A stretch of 64,000 nt of DNA from Falciphora oryzae (GCA_000733355.1 JNVV01000044.1:91148-155147), one strand, 5' to 3'; counted from the stretch's first letter, positions 33,039 to 43,957 are shown. Numbers and translations are program-made. Notes: generated by a model from the letters alone, not told the origin.

Positions 33039-35958
33039 ATGTTTTCCCCATCGTCTTTTTCCTACTTGCCTGCCTTCCCTTCCGGGCAGCCGCCGCAAAA
33101 TGCCCCTGATGCCGCGGTCCCTACGTCGGATCTTACGATTCCCCCAACATTACCATTTCCGCCGCCGTCGCTCGAATCCGACTTTGACTCCGAATCCGAC
33201 TCCGAATCCGATACGCCGTTGAACATCTTCCCCAATTTGACGCCTCGTCCGCCTGCTTCCGATTCCCCTTCCGTCGCCCAGCATCGCCGATTGCAGAACC
33301 GTCGACTAAGGGTCGCCGCATCTTCCCACGAACCCCGCCCCCACCTCCCATTTGACGATGCCTTCGAGGCGCCCGACGAAACCAACATGTTCGCCGATAA
33401 TCTAGTAGACGAAACACTAGAATGCTGGCGCGCCCGTCACCATACTATCCGCGGGCAGCATCATTCTACTTTCGCACATTTTATCAAACAATGGGCGTGC
33501 CAGCGCCGCAGCGACGGTCAACGCAATGGACCTCGCCTCCATCAATTCCGCGCTTCTTTGCAAGACCCCGAAGTCAAAAGCGCTCTCTTTGAAACCGGCG
33601 TTGAGGTCCGATTCGATGGCGAAGGCCAACCCGCAGACGCGTACCATACCACCCTCCGCCGAGAGCTCGACAACCTTACCGCATTCAACCCTTTTAACAC
33701 CTTCGACCCCGAACAGTATTGTGAAGGGGAAGACCTTTACAGCGCTAAAGACATTTGCGACGTTACCTGGGTGAAAAAAGACCTTGTCCAGAGCGACACG
33801 CGCTTTCAAGAACATGCGCCTCACTTGTACCAGTTGCTGACTGCTGTCATGGCCAACTCCCGCGCCGATTGGGACTCCTACGGCCCCAACCAACATACCC
33901 CCAACCCTATAACAAAGGGGGGACCGTCCCCGCCCAAAAAAGACAAAAACATTGGCCCCCGGTTCTTAATCGCGAGTTTGATGGCACACGCGCGGGCGCC
34001 TAAGAAGAGCAATTATTTGGGGCGGATATTTGGGGTGTATTAGGTGCAGAGCGGGGTTACCAAAAGGGTGACGAATGTGCTCGCGAAATTCGGAATCAGT
34101 TCGTCTTACAGGGTTACGAAGAAGCAAATGGGCGGGCTGGTAGATAGGGCTACAGTACGTATAACTACCAGCTAAATAATGTATAATTATATAGTTAGTT
34201 AACTATAGATATTTTATTTAGAAAAACCTCAAACGCATCGCACTCGATCCCAGTCTCACCTTCGTTTACGACAATTTTAACTTCATAGACCGGGTCCAAG
34301 ACCTCGGTCATAGCCGCAAAGACGTTATGCGGAATATCACCATTTGCCTCGCTATCGGGAACCCTAATATCGTCCGCTACACCTAGTCTTAATGGCATGC
34401 GACCGTACCGTTTAACGACGAATGGCTTTTGGGGCCGTATATGTCCGCATCACCTCAAACTATGGCGCAGTGCTCCGATTTTTTTTTCCGCTATGAGACG
34501 ATGCATTATCTTTTTGGAGGGAAGCTCCCTTTTTATTTCTTAGACCGTCAGTTCCCCGAAGTTGCCCGCGTTACTACGCCAAAGTCCTACATTATCCAAA
34601 CCCCTGCTATTATGGAAAACGAAGGGGAGCTTGGCGGCGTCCTTCGGATACACGAAAAACTATTCCAAGGATTGCTCGGCCTTAAACCGGACATTTTCGA
34701 TTACGATAACGTACTTTTCCTCCTGCATGGCGACCAGAAAACCACGTCCTTTATCAGGTATGTTCAATTTGCTCAGCTCGAATGCACGACACCTTTCGAC
34801 CGCAAGCAATGGATGCTTCCTATCCCGGCATTTTTTTACGTCCAGCACAATTTTATTTATCATGTTTGGAAGGAATTTTCTCCTCTGGTTAAGGCCGACG
34901 TATTGGGCCTGGGTCGCACCCAGAAACTTTCGGTTGCCAAGCCAGAGTTTTATTATGCGATTCGACTGCTCCAGGACGCCTACCGCGCACGCGTCCTCGC
35001 CATGGTTATATACGTGCTGCAACAGGACGACAAACTTCCCAAAGGTTAAGGCCTCACCCCTTTTGCGGTAGAGGATGCATTTGCTGCGGCGCCCCCAAAT
35101 TATATGGACCAAACACTGGCTAAAGTACACATCGACGCATTTTTTCAACGTGCTACCGCTGGTTTGTACCCAGATACACCTGGACTTATCAACATCCCTT
35201 TCCGGTTACAATGTCGGTACCTCCAAATTATACAACTCCTTTGGACTATTAACGAAGCTGTACGCCGGGGAGATTTCGGCGTCCTTTAACAGCATATCCC
35301 TCTCTTTGTATTTTTTTTTTACGGATGCAAAGCCAAAAACTATGGGCCAGAAATGCTGTATCTGGCTTGGCTTTTGCATCCAGAAGTTACAGACGAGCCG
35401 CTTCGCACGGGTATCCTTCGGTCAGGTCTCGTCCGCTGTACTACAGCCGGCAGCGGGTTTAAACCTATCGACCTTGCCATCGAACACCTTAACAAAGCAT
35501 TTTCGCTCGACATCCAAGCCAATAAAAACTCTACCTATGATATGTGGGCTACCTTTAGAGACTGTGCCGCTCTCGGACCGATAGGAGCAGTTATTCGGAA
35601 GGTATTGGAAATAGAGTTTGGCCAATACAATAATGCTTGACACATAGTGGCATCGACCAAGCAAGACGTCCTGCAATATGCTTGCCTGTTTGTTAACAAC
35701 GGGAATGGGAGCAGGTACGACAAGGTGAATTAAAACGCCGAATTCGATGCCCCGCCGCTTTTCCAAAAAGGAATGAAGCATATGCTTAATGGCAAATTGG
35801 ATACGTTTAATCGAACCATTGTCCGGCCCATCGACGTATATTATCAGCAGGGTTTGGCAGTAGCAGAAGAGGGAATAGCCGATCTGGTTATCGAAAATAG
35901 GGAGGGCGAGCGTGAATATTTTTCAGGGGACGACGACGATAGCGGGGCTGAGGCGTAA
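33039..35958 (+). pseudogene. DUF6589-like protein gene, broken by in-frame stops
   Basis: Start ATG 33039. N-terminus is Pro/Ser-rich with an acidic DSESDSESD run. Conserved family-like blocks follow: LGRIFGVY*VQSGVTKRV and SYRVTKKQMGGLVDRA (about 34010-34160), YDNFNFIDRVQDLGHS (about 34270-34320), FLLHGDQKTTSFIRYVQF (about 34720-34770), FKPIDLAIEHLNKAF (about 35460-35505), and an acidic C-terminus ending at 35958. A likely intron is at about 34156-34222 (GTACGT...TTTAG); splicing keeps the frame. Stops interrupt at 34041, 34384, 34390, 35047, 35287, 35638 and 35731 (six TAA/TAG, one TGA). Function of the family is not established; acidic residues in the DNF and GDQ blocks could be catalytic. 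Confidence 0.75.
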
Positions 35959-36034
35959 ATGCTGGGTTCATCCCGGAGTTCCGCAACGCTAAATAAGGAC
36001 CCCCCTAGTATCCTCCGTCGGCCCATTGCACCCG

Positions 36035-38357
36035 TTATCGTCTTTTCGGCGGGGTTGACTGCTTAGAAACTCCAGATGCCCTTATGTTCCGTTTCCTTCG
36101 CCCGCTTGAACCAGCACCAGTAGGCTGGGACGCTTTGGCCCTACGGTTGGCCTTATCTTTTTCCTTCCACGTATAGTATGCTGCTATGCCCCTGGCTTTA
36201 ATGTCTTCGCATTTTTGCACCAACAGCTGGCCGTATGGAACGAGCCAATGCTTGCATGCACTTTGGCTGATAGCTTTTACCCGCCGGCACAGGTCGTCAA
36301 CGTCCTGGATGGGCCTGTCGGTTGATTTGAGGTCGAGCGAAAGCTGTACCGCAATTTCGGGCTTTAACATCCACTCGCCAGGCAGGTCGAGCCATCGCCA
36401 CTCGTTGGGGCTGATGACGTATGTGGCAAGGTAGGACGCATATTTCATCAACTCTTGGTAAATGAACCATTCCATCGTACGTGCGCGTACAGTAGGATCC
36501 TTCGATTTTTCGACCACCGTTAAAGGAAGTCGCCCGAGCTTATGGTGGCATGCGTTGCAGCATTTGGTATGCTCGACTGACGAAGGATTTACTTTTTGCA
36601 GCAAGTCGAGTGTCGTTTGCCTAAAGCATTTGGCATTGGCGAATTCGTATATTTCGGGATGCGCCTTTTGAAATTTTCCGCGTCGGCGGATGTCGTCGTT
36701 TGTCCATTTTTCGTATTGCTTCCCGGAAAAGATACCCAATTCCAGGTCGAACTCGCTGCCAGTTACCGGTATCATTTGGCTGCCGGCTATACTGGATTCT
36801 ACGTCGATAATGGAGAACCGGGCTTGAGAATAGTCCGACCCTGACAGTTGAGAATCGTCTGCTTTTGTGGACGTACCGGAGGCGGCTGTTCCAAACCGCA
36901 AACTGTTAGATACCGTAGGAGTATGAGTTTTTTTCGAGCCACGTTTGGGTTTGACTGGTTTAGGGACACTGGTCCCTATGGTGTCGAAATACCAGTAGGG
37001 GGCAAAAAAATAGGCTGTGCCTTGCCCCACAGCGGACCGGGACGCTTTGCCGAACCGCTGGACCAGATCCGCTACATCCAATGAGATCGGTGCCCTGAAC
37101 TGTACCACGCGCATTACATCTGGAATATCTATGCCTATACCCAGCGATACAGTAGCTAAAATAAATCGAATCGTAGAGTCGGTGCGCCGGAATATGTTGT
37201 AGATGATGCGCTGGTCCGTCGATGGTGTTAGGGAATGGTAGGTCATAATGGTGCGGGTAGCGGTATTTTTATCGACCCCTTTCGACGTTAGGTAATGGAG
37301 GAGTGAGTGACGAGCGTTGACGAGCTCCGATTTGTTGTTTATATAGATGATGGTTTTGGGAATAGATTGAAGAGGTGTGTCCGGTTGGACGTTGGCGAGA
37401 AGAAACAGCAGTGGATTGTGATTTTTTTGCAGTTTCTTCCTTGCTAACGCTTGGAGGACGATGGTGATATCTGGCCGGTCGACAGACGTACGTATAATCC
37501 GGAGCTGGTTTACGCTTGGGCCGAGCTGCCGGAAGCCGGTATGAGATAATACGAAGGCTTCTGCTTCTGCGGTTAAGGTGGCAGTATACCCAAAAAAGGG
37601 AATAGATATGGGGATGGCAGACCGGATTAGGTGAAGATTGGGGTAAGAAGTGCGGAATTTTTTCCATTGATGGACCGTATGGAGTTCGTCGATGGCAATG
37701 AACGCAATGTGCTGGTTAAATTCAGTATGGCGGAGGAGAGCGAGAAACCGCGCATTTGTGGCTTGTTCCGGACCCAGGAGGATGTGGGTGTATTGCGTGG
37801 CTTTCTGTGCGTTCCAGATATCGGCATCCTATTATTTATATATTAGTATTTATTATTTCCATTAATTTGACCGCGTAAAGGAGTACTTTGCGTGTGGTTT
37901 GGTTAATAAGGATGGGGTTGGCAAAAGGGAACCTGGCAACCATTTCGGCTTGTTCTTCCCCCAGTTTGCTCAGGGGGATGATCTGGATAGTAATATGCCT
38001 GTTTTTGATAATAGACACTGCTTGGAATACGATGCTTTTGCCGTATCCAGTTTTGGCAATGAGTATCGTATTTCCCAGTTGGTAGATAATACGCCGGATG
38101 CACTCGATCTGATCGGGTTTAGGATGACGGGGTTTTTGGCCTGTTGGCGTCTTTTGGTTAAGGAGAGACGTAGTAATAGCTTTTATAAACTGTTTTTGCA
38201 TATCGAGATCGTTTGCGCATGCGGAATACTTATACAATTCTGAAATAACCTGACGGAAAGGCACGGTTTGAACCTGCTTTCCAGCTAGATTCTTGCTGCT
38301 AGCGATGGCAGAGAGCAAAAACGCAACACGGGGGGCGCGAGCCACTAGCCCAGCCAT
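36035..38357 (-). CDS. RecQ-like DNA helicase, two exons, intact
   Basis: Exons 38357-37887 and 37828-36035 give about 754 residues. The 58-nt intron (37886-37829) starts GTACTC, contains TACTAAT and ends TAG; it is phase 0. Superfamily 2 motifs: Walker A TGYGKS, DExH motif IAIDELHTVHQW with the RecQ aromatic loop (QW, then FR, then Y), motif III GYTATLT, motif V ATVSLGIGID, motif VI QRFGKASR in place of the usual QxxGRxGR. A four-Cys zinc region reads CFRQTTLDLL...CCNAC. The C-terminus is basic. No internal stop occurs, unlike the convergent partner. Start chosen at ATG 38355-38357; an upstream exon is possible because a TATA-like site lies far upstream near 39222. It could unwind DNA during element replication or repair; this is inferred. 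Confidence 0.85.
37829..37886 (-). other. Intron of the RecQ-like helicase gene
   Basis: 58 nt, GT...AG on the minus strand, with a TACTAAT branch site about 20 bases before the acceptor. Removing it joins NQTTRK to DADIWNAQ in frame; reading through it gives no conserved helicase sequence. Confidence 0.85.
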
Positions 38358-39427
38358 ATTTGGCTCCAAATTTGGAGCCGGTACTAGACCTGGTGGTCGA
38401 TTTGATATGGGGGTAGCTGGGTGAGGCTATTCCCAAGGTGTAAGAAATTGCTCCTTTTCGATTAGCAAACCTATTTCTAGTCCGAATACCGAACACAAAA
38501 AAATATCATTGGATACAGAACATTAAGCTTACCCCCAACGTTTTATTTTTGAGCCCAGATGAATTGGGTCGAATGGCGAGATTTTGGAGTGAAGTTTGTG
38601 GGATTTTTATATTGTGTGGGCGATCCTAAGGTGTAAGCCCGAAAATCACCATGCGATCCCAGACTCAAACCACAAAAAGACCCCAGCCCCACAGTACATC
38701 TGCACGGACCAGTGACTCGAGCGTGAGCCACATCGTGAGCCACAACCCACCGGAGGTGGGTCGCTCACTGAAGGTGGGTTCCCTTTTTGTGGGCTTTGAG
38801 TCTGGGCCTCTGAGACTATCTACTTGCACCTTTTTGCGCACCTTTTCGCGCGTACCGTTTCGCGCGGATTTTGTGGCTGGATGCCTGGGCCTCAGTGGCT
38901 TTATCGCAAATGCGCGACTAATGGCATTAAGTTTGTCAGCAGCGAAACCGCTTTGTGCACAGGCTAAACGTGGGGCAGCGGGGTAAAGGCGGCGGGGTAA
39001 AAGCGGCAGCAGTTTGCAAGCGAATTTCCCTTTTAGGAAGTAGCAAAAAAAAAAAATTATTATTATCTGGTCCTATTTGCACGCGCCAAAACCCTCGTGC
39101 CCGGCCTATTAAACGTGCCCGGCCTTTTAAACGTGCCCGGCCCTCCCTAGGGCGGCCCTTTTTTTAGGTTCGAAATTTCTCCAAATCAAACTTTTTCGAA
39201 GGCGGGAGGGTCGTTAGCTTTATATATTCAATAAGTGGCACAGGAGCTGGCAAAGGAGCTGGCTAGGGCCCGGGGGCCGCGACTCGTTGTCCTGCGAAAA
39301 GATACTTCTGGCGGGTCTTCCGAAAGATCTTCACAAGGGTTTGCGTGGACCCGCAAACTGGTTTTCAAGCGGTTTTTAAAAATAGTATGGGAAAATCCAA
39401 AAACCCGATTTACTCTAGGACAGGCCC
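38358..39427 (-). promoter_or_regulatory. Right subterminal region, upstream of the helicase gene
   Basis: Holds an imperfect inverted repeat of about 23 bases (38658-38680 and 38782-38806, arms CCCAGACTCAAA / TTTGAGTCTGGG), three 18-bp tandem units CGTGCCCGGCC(T/C)... (39096-39146), and a minus-strand TATA-like TATATAAAG near 39220-39229. From about 39020 to the terminus it resembles the left end of the miniature element at 42446-42960 read in the opposite direction, so it probably contains conserved ends or a promoter. Confidence 0.6.
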
Positions 39428-39430
39428 TAA

Positions 39431-39605
39431 AGAAGTCCGAAGATGTCTGGTTTTTGCTCGCTTAGATCAACAAAGGGTTAGCGCTTTCTAAGGGAGCTAC
39501 AGCTAGAAGCTTTTAGTCCTCTTTAAAGAAAATCCTAGTTGGTCGGAGATGTATGGAGAAAGTTGTCTGTCCGCTGAGAAGAACAATGTGTTGTCATGAT
39601 AGCTT
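39431..39605. other. Unique spacer between the large element and the LINE insertion
   Basis: No gene or repeat recognised. Together with 42453 onward it is the pre-insertion target of the LINE. Confidence 0.5.
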
Positions 39606-39640
39606 GCAGACTTAGGGCGTGAGAGAGAGAGAGAGAGAGT

Positions 39641-42436
39641 CTATTTAACGTCGGTGAATCGGGATCTACCAGTCCCTGCCTCCCAAGGGGCATACGACGT
39701 GCTAGCGCTACCTAAGCTTGACACTAGGCTACATGTTGCTATCGAGGCGGCTAACAGAATTAAACCATGGGGCAAGCCCAAGGCACACGGAGTTCGGGCC
39801 GCATTCCGGCGCTCCTTGTTAGTGAGCGGGCAATCGGCAAAGGGGGCGAGTAAACGCCTGGGCGCTATAGGCGCTGCTGTTGGTAGGAGTGCTATCGGCC
39901 GGCGGGTGTGCCGGAAAAGGGGGTTAGGCCGGGTTTGGGCGGGGGGGGTCCTCGGGACCCCCCCTGGGCCCGGCCGGAGGTACGGGGGNNNNNNNNNNNN
40001 NNNNNNNNNNNNNNNNNNNNNNNNNNNNNNNNNNNNNNNNNNNNNNNNNNNNNNNNNNNNNNNNNNNNNNNNNNNNNNNNNNNNNNNNNNNNNNNNNNNN
40101 NNNNNNNNNNNNNNNNNNNNNNNNNNNNNNNNNNNNNNNNNNNNNNNNNNNNNNNNNNNNNNNNNNNNNNNNNNNNNNNNNNNNNNNNNNNNNNNNNNNN
40201 NNNNNNNNNNNNNNNNNNNNNNNNNNNNNNNNNNNNNNNNNNNNNNNNNNNNNNNNNNNNNNNNNNNNNNNNNNNNNNNNNNNNNNNNNNNNNNNNNNNN
40301 NNNNNNNNNNNNNNNNNNNNNNNNNNNNNNNNNNNNNNNNNNNNNNNNNNNNNNNCAGGTGTTTCGGGCGTCGCGGGCTATTTTTCGGGCTGCAGCCTTT
40401 ATTCCGGCTACCGTTGGTTTGGAGTGTTGGGGTATCGGCAGAGCCGATCCCAACTTAGCTTCGGCATCGGCCTTTTCGTTCCCGGGGATTCCCGTGTGGC
40501 CCGGGGACCAACGGACGTGTACTCGGTATTTATCCATAAAGTAATGGACTTCTTTAAAAGCCCTTTATAAGCTGTCGGGGGCCGTGCTTAAAAAGCCGTT
40601 AGCCGCCGAAGTGTTGTCGAGGCACAAGTGGAAAGTGCAGTTGCGGAAACTCCAAACGGCTTTGCGAAGGCCCATCCGGCCCCCTTCCGCTTCGCCGTCG
40701 AATACTTCCGCCGGGTGCGCCAGCCGGCCGTGCCCGGAAAGTTTGCGTTAGCCGGCTTGGTGGATTACCCAACCGTAACCAACTGCCCCGTTTTCCGCTT
40801 TGGACCCGTCGCTATATACTATAACGTCGGTAGGGGGAAGGGTGCGAAGCCATGCCATAAATGCTTTAGCGGCTGCTTGCTTTTCTTGTGTAGCCACCGT
40901 AAGCCCCGTATATCTATAGGGGAGGTAAGCCGGGCGGGTGCACGCCGGAAAGAGTCCGGCTGTCCTTTGCAGCGAGGTTGTAAGCCTGCCGGGCAGGCCT
41001 GCCCTAGGCCCCCGGGCGTTAAAAATCGGCTTGGCCGCTGCGGCCAGGGGGTGATCCTCCGGAACCGTCTTTATACGGGCCGCAAAACGGAAGCGGGCTT
41101 GTTCCAAAAGCGCTTCGGCGCCAGGGATGCCGGATTCGTAGTGCAAAGCGTTTATTGGTATGGTTTTCCAAAATGGTACCACTGCCCGGAGGGACGCTTG
41201 TAGGGCTTTGTCGACCCGTTCGATTAAATGGCCTTGCCGGGTACTTTGCTGTTGTGCCGGCTTATACGGGTGTGGTTTGGTTTTGCCCCTATACCACACT
41301 TCGGCCCCGTATAAAGCCGTAGGGATTATAACCGTTGTAACGGCTTTGTAAACCGAATGCGCCGGTATCCCCCCTATCGAGTTCGTAAGCCCCCGGAGGT
41401 GGTTGGCAACGCTTTGGGCTTTTGCGACCCTATGGTTGACGTGAGGGCCAAAATTAAGCCGTTAATCGAAAAGGACCCCTAACCACCGTAAAGCTCCTGT
41501 AGCTTGTTAAATGGTAAGGCCTTCCGCCATAACCGGCGGGGTTGTGGGAATTCTCCGCCTAGAGAAATGCATAAGCTCGCACTTCCCCGGGTCGAAAGCC
41601 ACTTTATTAGCCCTTCCCCAACGAAGGATTTCCGTTACCGTAGCCCCTGCTTTACGGGAGCACTCCTCCGGGGTGCCTCCCGTTACGCAAATGCCTATAT
41701 CGTCCGCATATCCGTACCTGACCGCTTTTGCTTTAGGTAGGATTTCGGCTATATAAAGCATAAACAAGACCGGTGATGCCGGTAACCCTTGGGGTAGCCC
41801 GCAATCCGGGGGGAAAAGGGGGTGCCGTAACGTCTTCCAAACGCACATTAACCACCCTGTTTCCTGCGAAGGATAATACCCATCGTACGAGCGTTGGGTC
41901 CCACCCTTAGTTTAATAGCCTCCGGAGGAGCCTCCGGCGGAATACGGCGTCGAAAGCCCCTTGTACGTCCATAGTGACGAGGGCGGCCGTTTTGCCCTTT
42001 TGAAAAGCCCGTTCCACCTCATGGGCCACGCACGCCGTTAAATCGGTGGCGGCCTTTTTCGGGGTAGCCCCGGCGTGTTGCGGGGCTATCAGCCCGTGCT
42101 GCAACGCGAGGGATGCCATCCGCGAAGCTACTAAACGCTCTAACCCCTTCCCTAAACACGGGAGTAAGGCTATCGGGCGGTAGGACTTCGGATCCGTCAT
42201 GTCCTCTTTGTTCGGCTTTTTTATCATTACCACCTCCGCGGTACGGAAAGGGCCTGGGTGGTGCCCGGCCCTAAGGCAGGCTTCGAAGAGTGCCCTAACG
42301 TATTCCCCTACTGCCGGCCATGCCGCTGTAAGCAGCCTAACCGATAGGGAATCAACACCCGGGGCCGTGTTTGCCGTGCCTATAGTGCACTTCCGGCATT
42401 CCTCCAACGGGACTTGGGGGTCCCACGGGAGTCGTG
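39641..42436 (-). pseudogene. LINE reverse transcriptase and RNase H, truncated and gapped
   Basis: From high to low coordinates: reverse transcriptase (TAPGVDSLSVRLL, MIKKPNKEDMTDPKSYRPIA, MDVQGAFDAV at 41907-42430; GLPQGLPASPVLFMLYIAEIL and the catalytic YADDIGI at 41507-41848), a connection region, and RNase H (VIVYSDGSKAENGAVGYGWVI near 40760-40825, SPGHTGIPGNEKADAEAK near 40470-40525). This is the order of Tad/I-clade elements with a C-terminal RNase H. A TAA near 41910 and a frame change near 41820 break the reading. The sequencing gap removes the RNase H middle. Confidence 0.85.
39989..40355. other. Assembly gap (367 N)
   Basis: Run of N inside the LINE. The preceding bases form a GC-rich hairpin (GGGGGGTCC near 39945-39955 with GGACCCCCC near 39955-39965), a likely cause of the gap. 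Any reading through it is meaningless. Confidence 0.99.
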
Positions 42437-42445
42437 GCAGACTTA

Positions 42446-43135
42446 GGGCGTGTTTGTTACTAAGGGTGTTTTTTGTTTTTTCCATACTATTTTAAAAACC
42501 GCTTGTTTATCGGTTTGCGGATCCGTGCCAGGGGCTTTCTGGCCCTTGTGAAAATCATTCCAAAGACCCGCTAGAAGTATCTTTTTAACCAGGCCTACGA
42601 GTCGCGTTGGCACGGCCTTCGCCACCTCCTTTGCCACCCCCTTTGCCACCTAACCAGGGACTTTGGCACGACCAATATATAAAGCTAAGCACCCTCCCGC
42701 CTTTCGAAAAGCTTTTGCCTTAAAAAAAATTCGAACCCCGAAGGGGCCACCTGTTATGGCGTGGCGTGCCCTCTCGTACGGCCTTGCCTCACAGAGGGTA
42801 CTTGAGCCTCCAATTGAGCCAAAGTTTCGACTTTGGCTTAGTCGTCCTTTTGGTAGCTAGTGGGTGGAGGCTCCTATTGCCGAACCGTGACACCACCCCC
42901 AAAAGGGCCCAGCACGCGCAAATAGGATTAAATAGTAATAAATGCTTTTTTTTTTTTTTTTTGCCACCGCCCAAATAGGAAATTGGTTTGCAAATGTGAT
43001 ACCGGTAAAAATGGAGAAAAAAAAGGTACATTTTTTATTGCAAGGCCCTTAGTTACGCTTATTTCGGGAGTATCCGTGTGCAAAAAACCGGTCCAGGGTC
43101 AAAAAACAAAAAACATGCTAGTGACAAACACGCCC
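42446..43135. mobile_element. 690-bp miniature relative of the DUF6589/RecQ element
   Basis: Inverted termini GGGCGTGTTTGTTACTA at 42446 and, from the complement of the right end, GGGCGTGTTTGTCACTA; both continue into TGTTTTTTGTTTTTT. TTA is duplicated at 42443-42445 and 43136-43138. The left ~500 bases resemble the right end of the 32413-39427 element (including CCATACTATTTTTAAAAACCGC and a TATATAAAGC site near 42674-42682); the right ~110 bases resemble its left end. No gene is present, so it is a non-autonomous deletion derivative of a diverged family member. Confidence 0.82.
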
Positions 43136-43276
43136 TTATATCAACACGTATTCTGACCAGGTGCCTATACTTTCCTGAGCATCTTTCCCCAACGCTTCCA
43201 CCAAAACCATCATCCTCACACCGTCTGCCGGGCTTCCTCGCCACTCGAGGAATACGCCTTACAAGCACGCATCACG

Positions 43277-43645
43277 ATGCCTTCTTGCAAAAACAACCCA
43301 GCCCAAGCCTCCACGCAGCCGGAGCTAACGGGCGAGCAGGCGCACCAGCTGATGGGCCTCATCCATCACCACGTCATCACTCGACCCGAAACCTTGGGAG
43401 GCCACGCCCCAGGTGAGCAAGGACCGCCGACGATGCCGGATGATCCTATGCAGGCCGCTTCTAATGCCAGAATCGAACAGCAAACCCTGGTGGCGGCACG
43501 GCGAGCCAGGGCAGAGGCCCTAGAGGCGATCAATACCCGGAACCTCATCGCGCTTATGGCCGCGCGCCATCTTCCCAGTATCATCCCTGGCTCCGATGAG
43601 GGTGGACTCCTGAGGCCGGGGCAGATGAACCCACGGCCTGGTTGA
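43277..43645 (+). CDS. Hypothetical protein, 122 aa
   Basis: ATG 43277 to stop 43643-43645. The product starts MPSCKNNPAQAS, has a His-rich patch (GLIHHHVITRP), then an Ala/Arg/Glu-rich helix-like stretch (VAARRARAEALEAI) and ends RPGQMNPRPG. I do not recognise a family. The region is GC-rich and shows no RIP-type stops, so it may be ordinary host sequence next to the miniature element. Splice-joined extensions cannot be excluded, because the upstream 140 bases are also GC-rich. Confidence 0.45.
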   Translation: MPSCKNNPAQASTQPELTGEQAHQLMGLIHHHVITRPETLGGHAPGEQGPPTMPDDPMQAASNARIEQQTLVAARRARAEALEAINTRNLIALMAARHLPSIIPGSDEGGLLRPGQMNPRPG

Positions 43646-43957
43646 GACACGGGGACAAGGTATGGGGGATGTGATTTCTGCTTCTGTGTAAGGAAAGCCT
43701 GGGTACTATCAGGACCATTGGGTTATGTTTACTGTGGCAGCCCTGGGGCCCCCTTGTCTTGATAAAAAAAAGGCTGGATAGAGAAAAGAAGCAAAGGCCT
43801 CCGCGGTGTGTAAACATTTGGGAGGCTTGGATACGGAAGCCAAACAGGGTAGCAAGCGTCGGGCACGGGTATCAGGTGGTAGGCTGAGGGAAGCCCGGGG
43901 ATAGTATAATGGAAAGGTAATACATGTAGTAAATGCGCCTGTGGGTGTTTTAACCCA
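43646..43957. other. Spacer between the two host-like coding regions
   Basis: No protein motif or repeat recognised. It may contain the untranslated ends of the two neighbours. Confidence 0.4.

Larger units (their letters stand above)
32413..39427. mobile_element. 7.0-kb TIR element encoding a DUF6589-like protein and a RecQ-like helicase
   Basis: Termini are inverted: GGGCCTGTCCTAGA at 32413 and its complement TCTAGGACAGGCCC ending at 39427. TAA is duplicated at 32410-32412 and 39428-39430. Beyond the first 14 bases both ends are T-rich but differ. Two convergent genes occupy the middle, 76 bp apart. The subterminal sequences recur in the 690-bp element at 42446-43135, which shows that the ends define one mobile family. 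DUF6589 and RecQ-like genes are both known from fungal genomes. The pairing inside intact TIRs is what I see; that one or both drive transposition is inference. Confidence 0.82.
39622..42436 (-). mobile_element. 5'-truncated Tad-like LINE
   Basis: Minus-strand reverse transcriptase and RNase H followed by a 3' tail of CT repeats (GA repeats at 39622-39639 on the plus strand). A 16-base target duplication GCAGACTTAGGGCGTG is at 39606-39621 and 42437-42452. Sequence upstream of the reverse transcriptase N-terminus is missing, so the element was truncated at its 5' end on insertion. It landed across the left end of the miniature TIR element. Confidence 0.9.

Noticed and set aside
34041..35733. 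Reassigned stop codons in the DUF6589-like gene
   Set aside because: The helicase beside it, in the same genome, uses no internal TAA/TAG/TGA, and the stops fit RIP.
39641..40570. Long frames crossing 39989-40355 on both strands
   Set aside because: They read through a run of N; only the RNase H end (SPGHTGIPGNEKAD) has real support.
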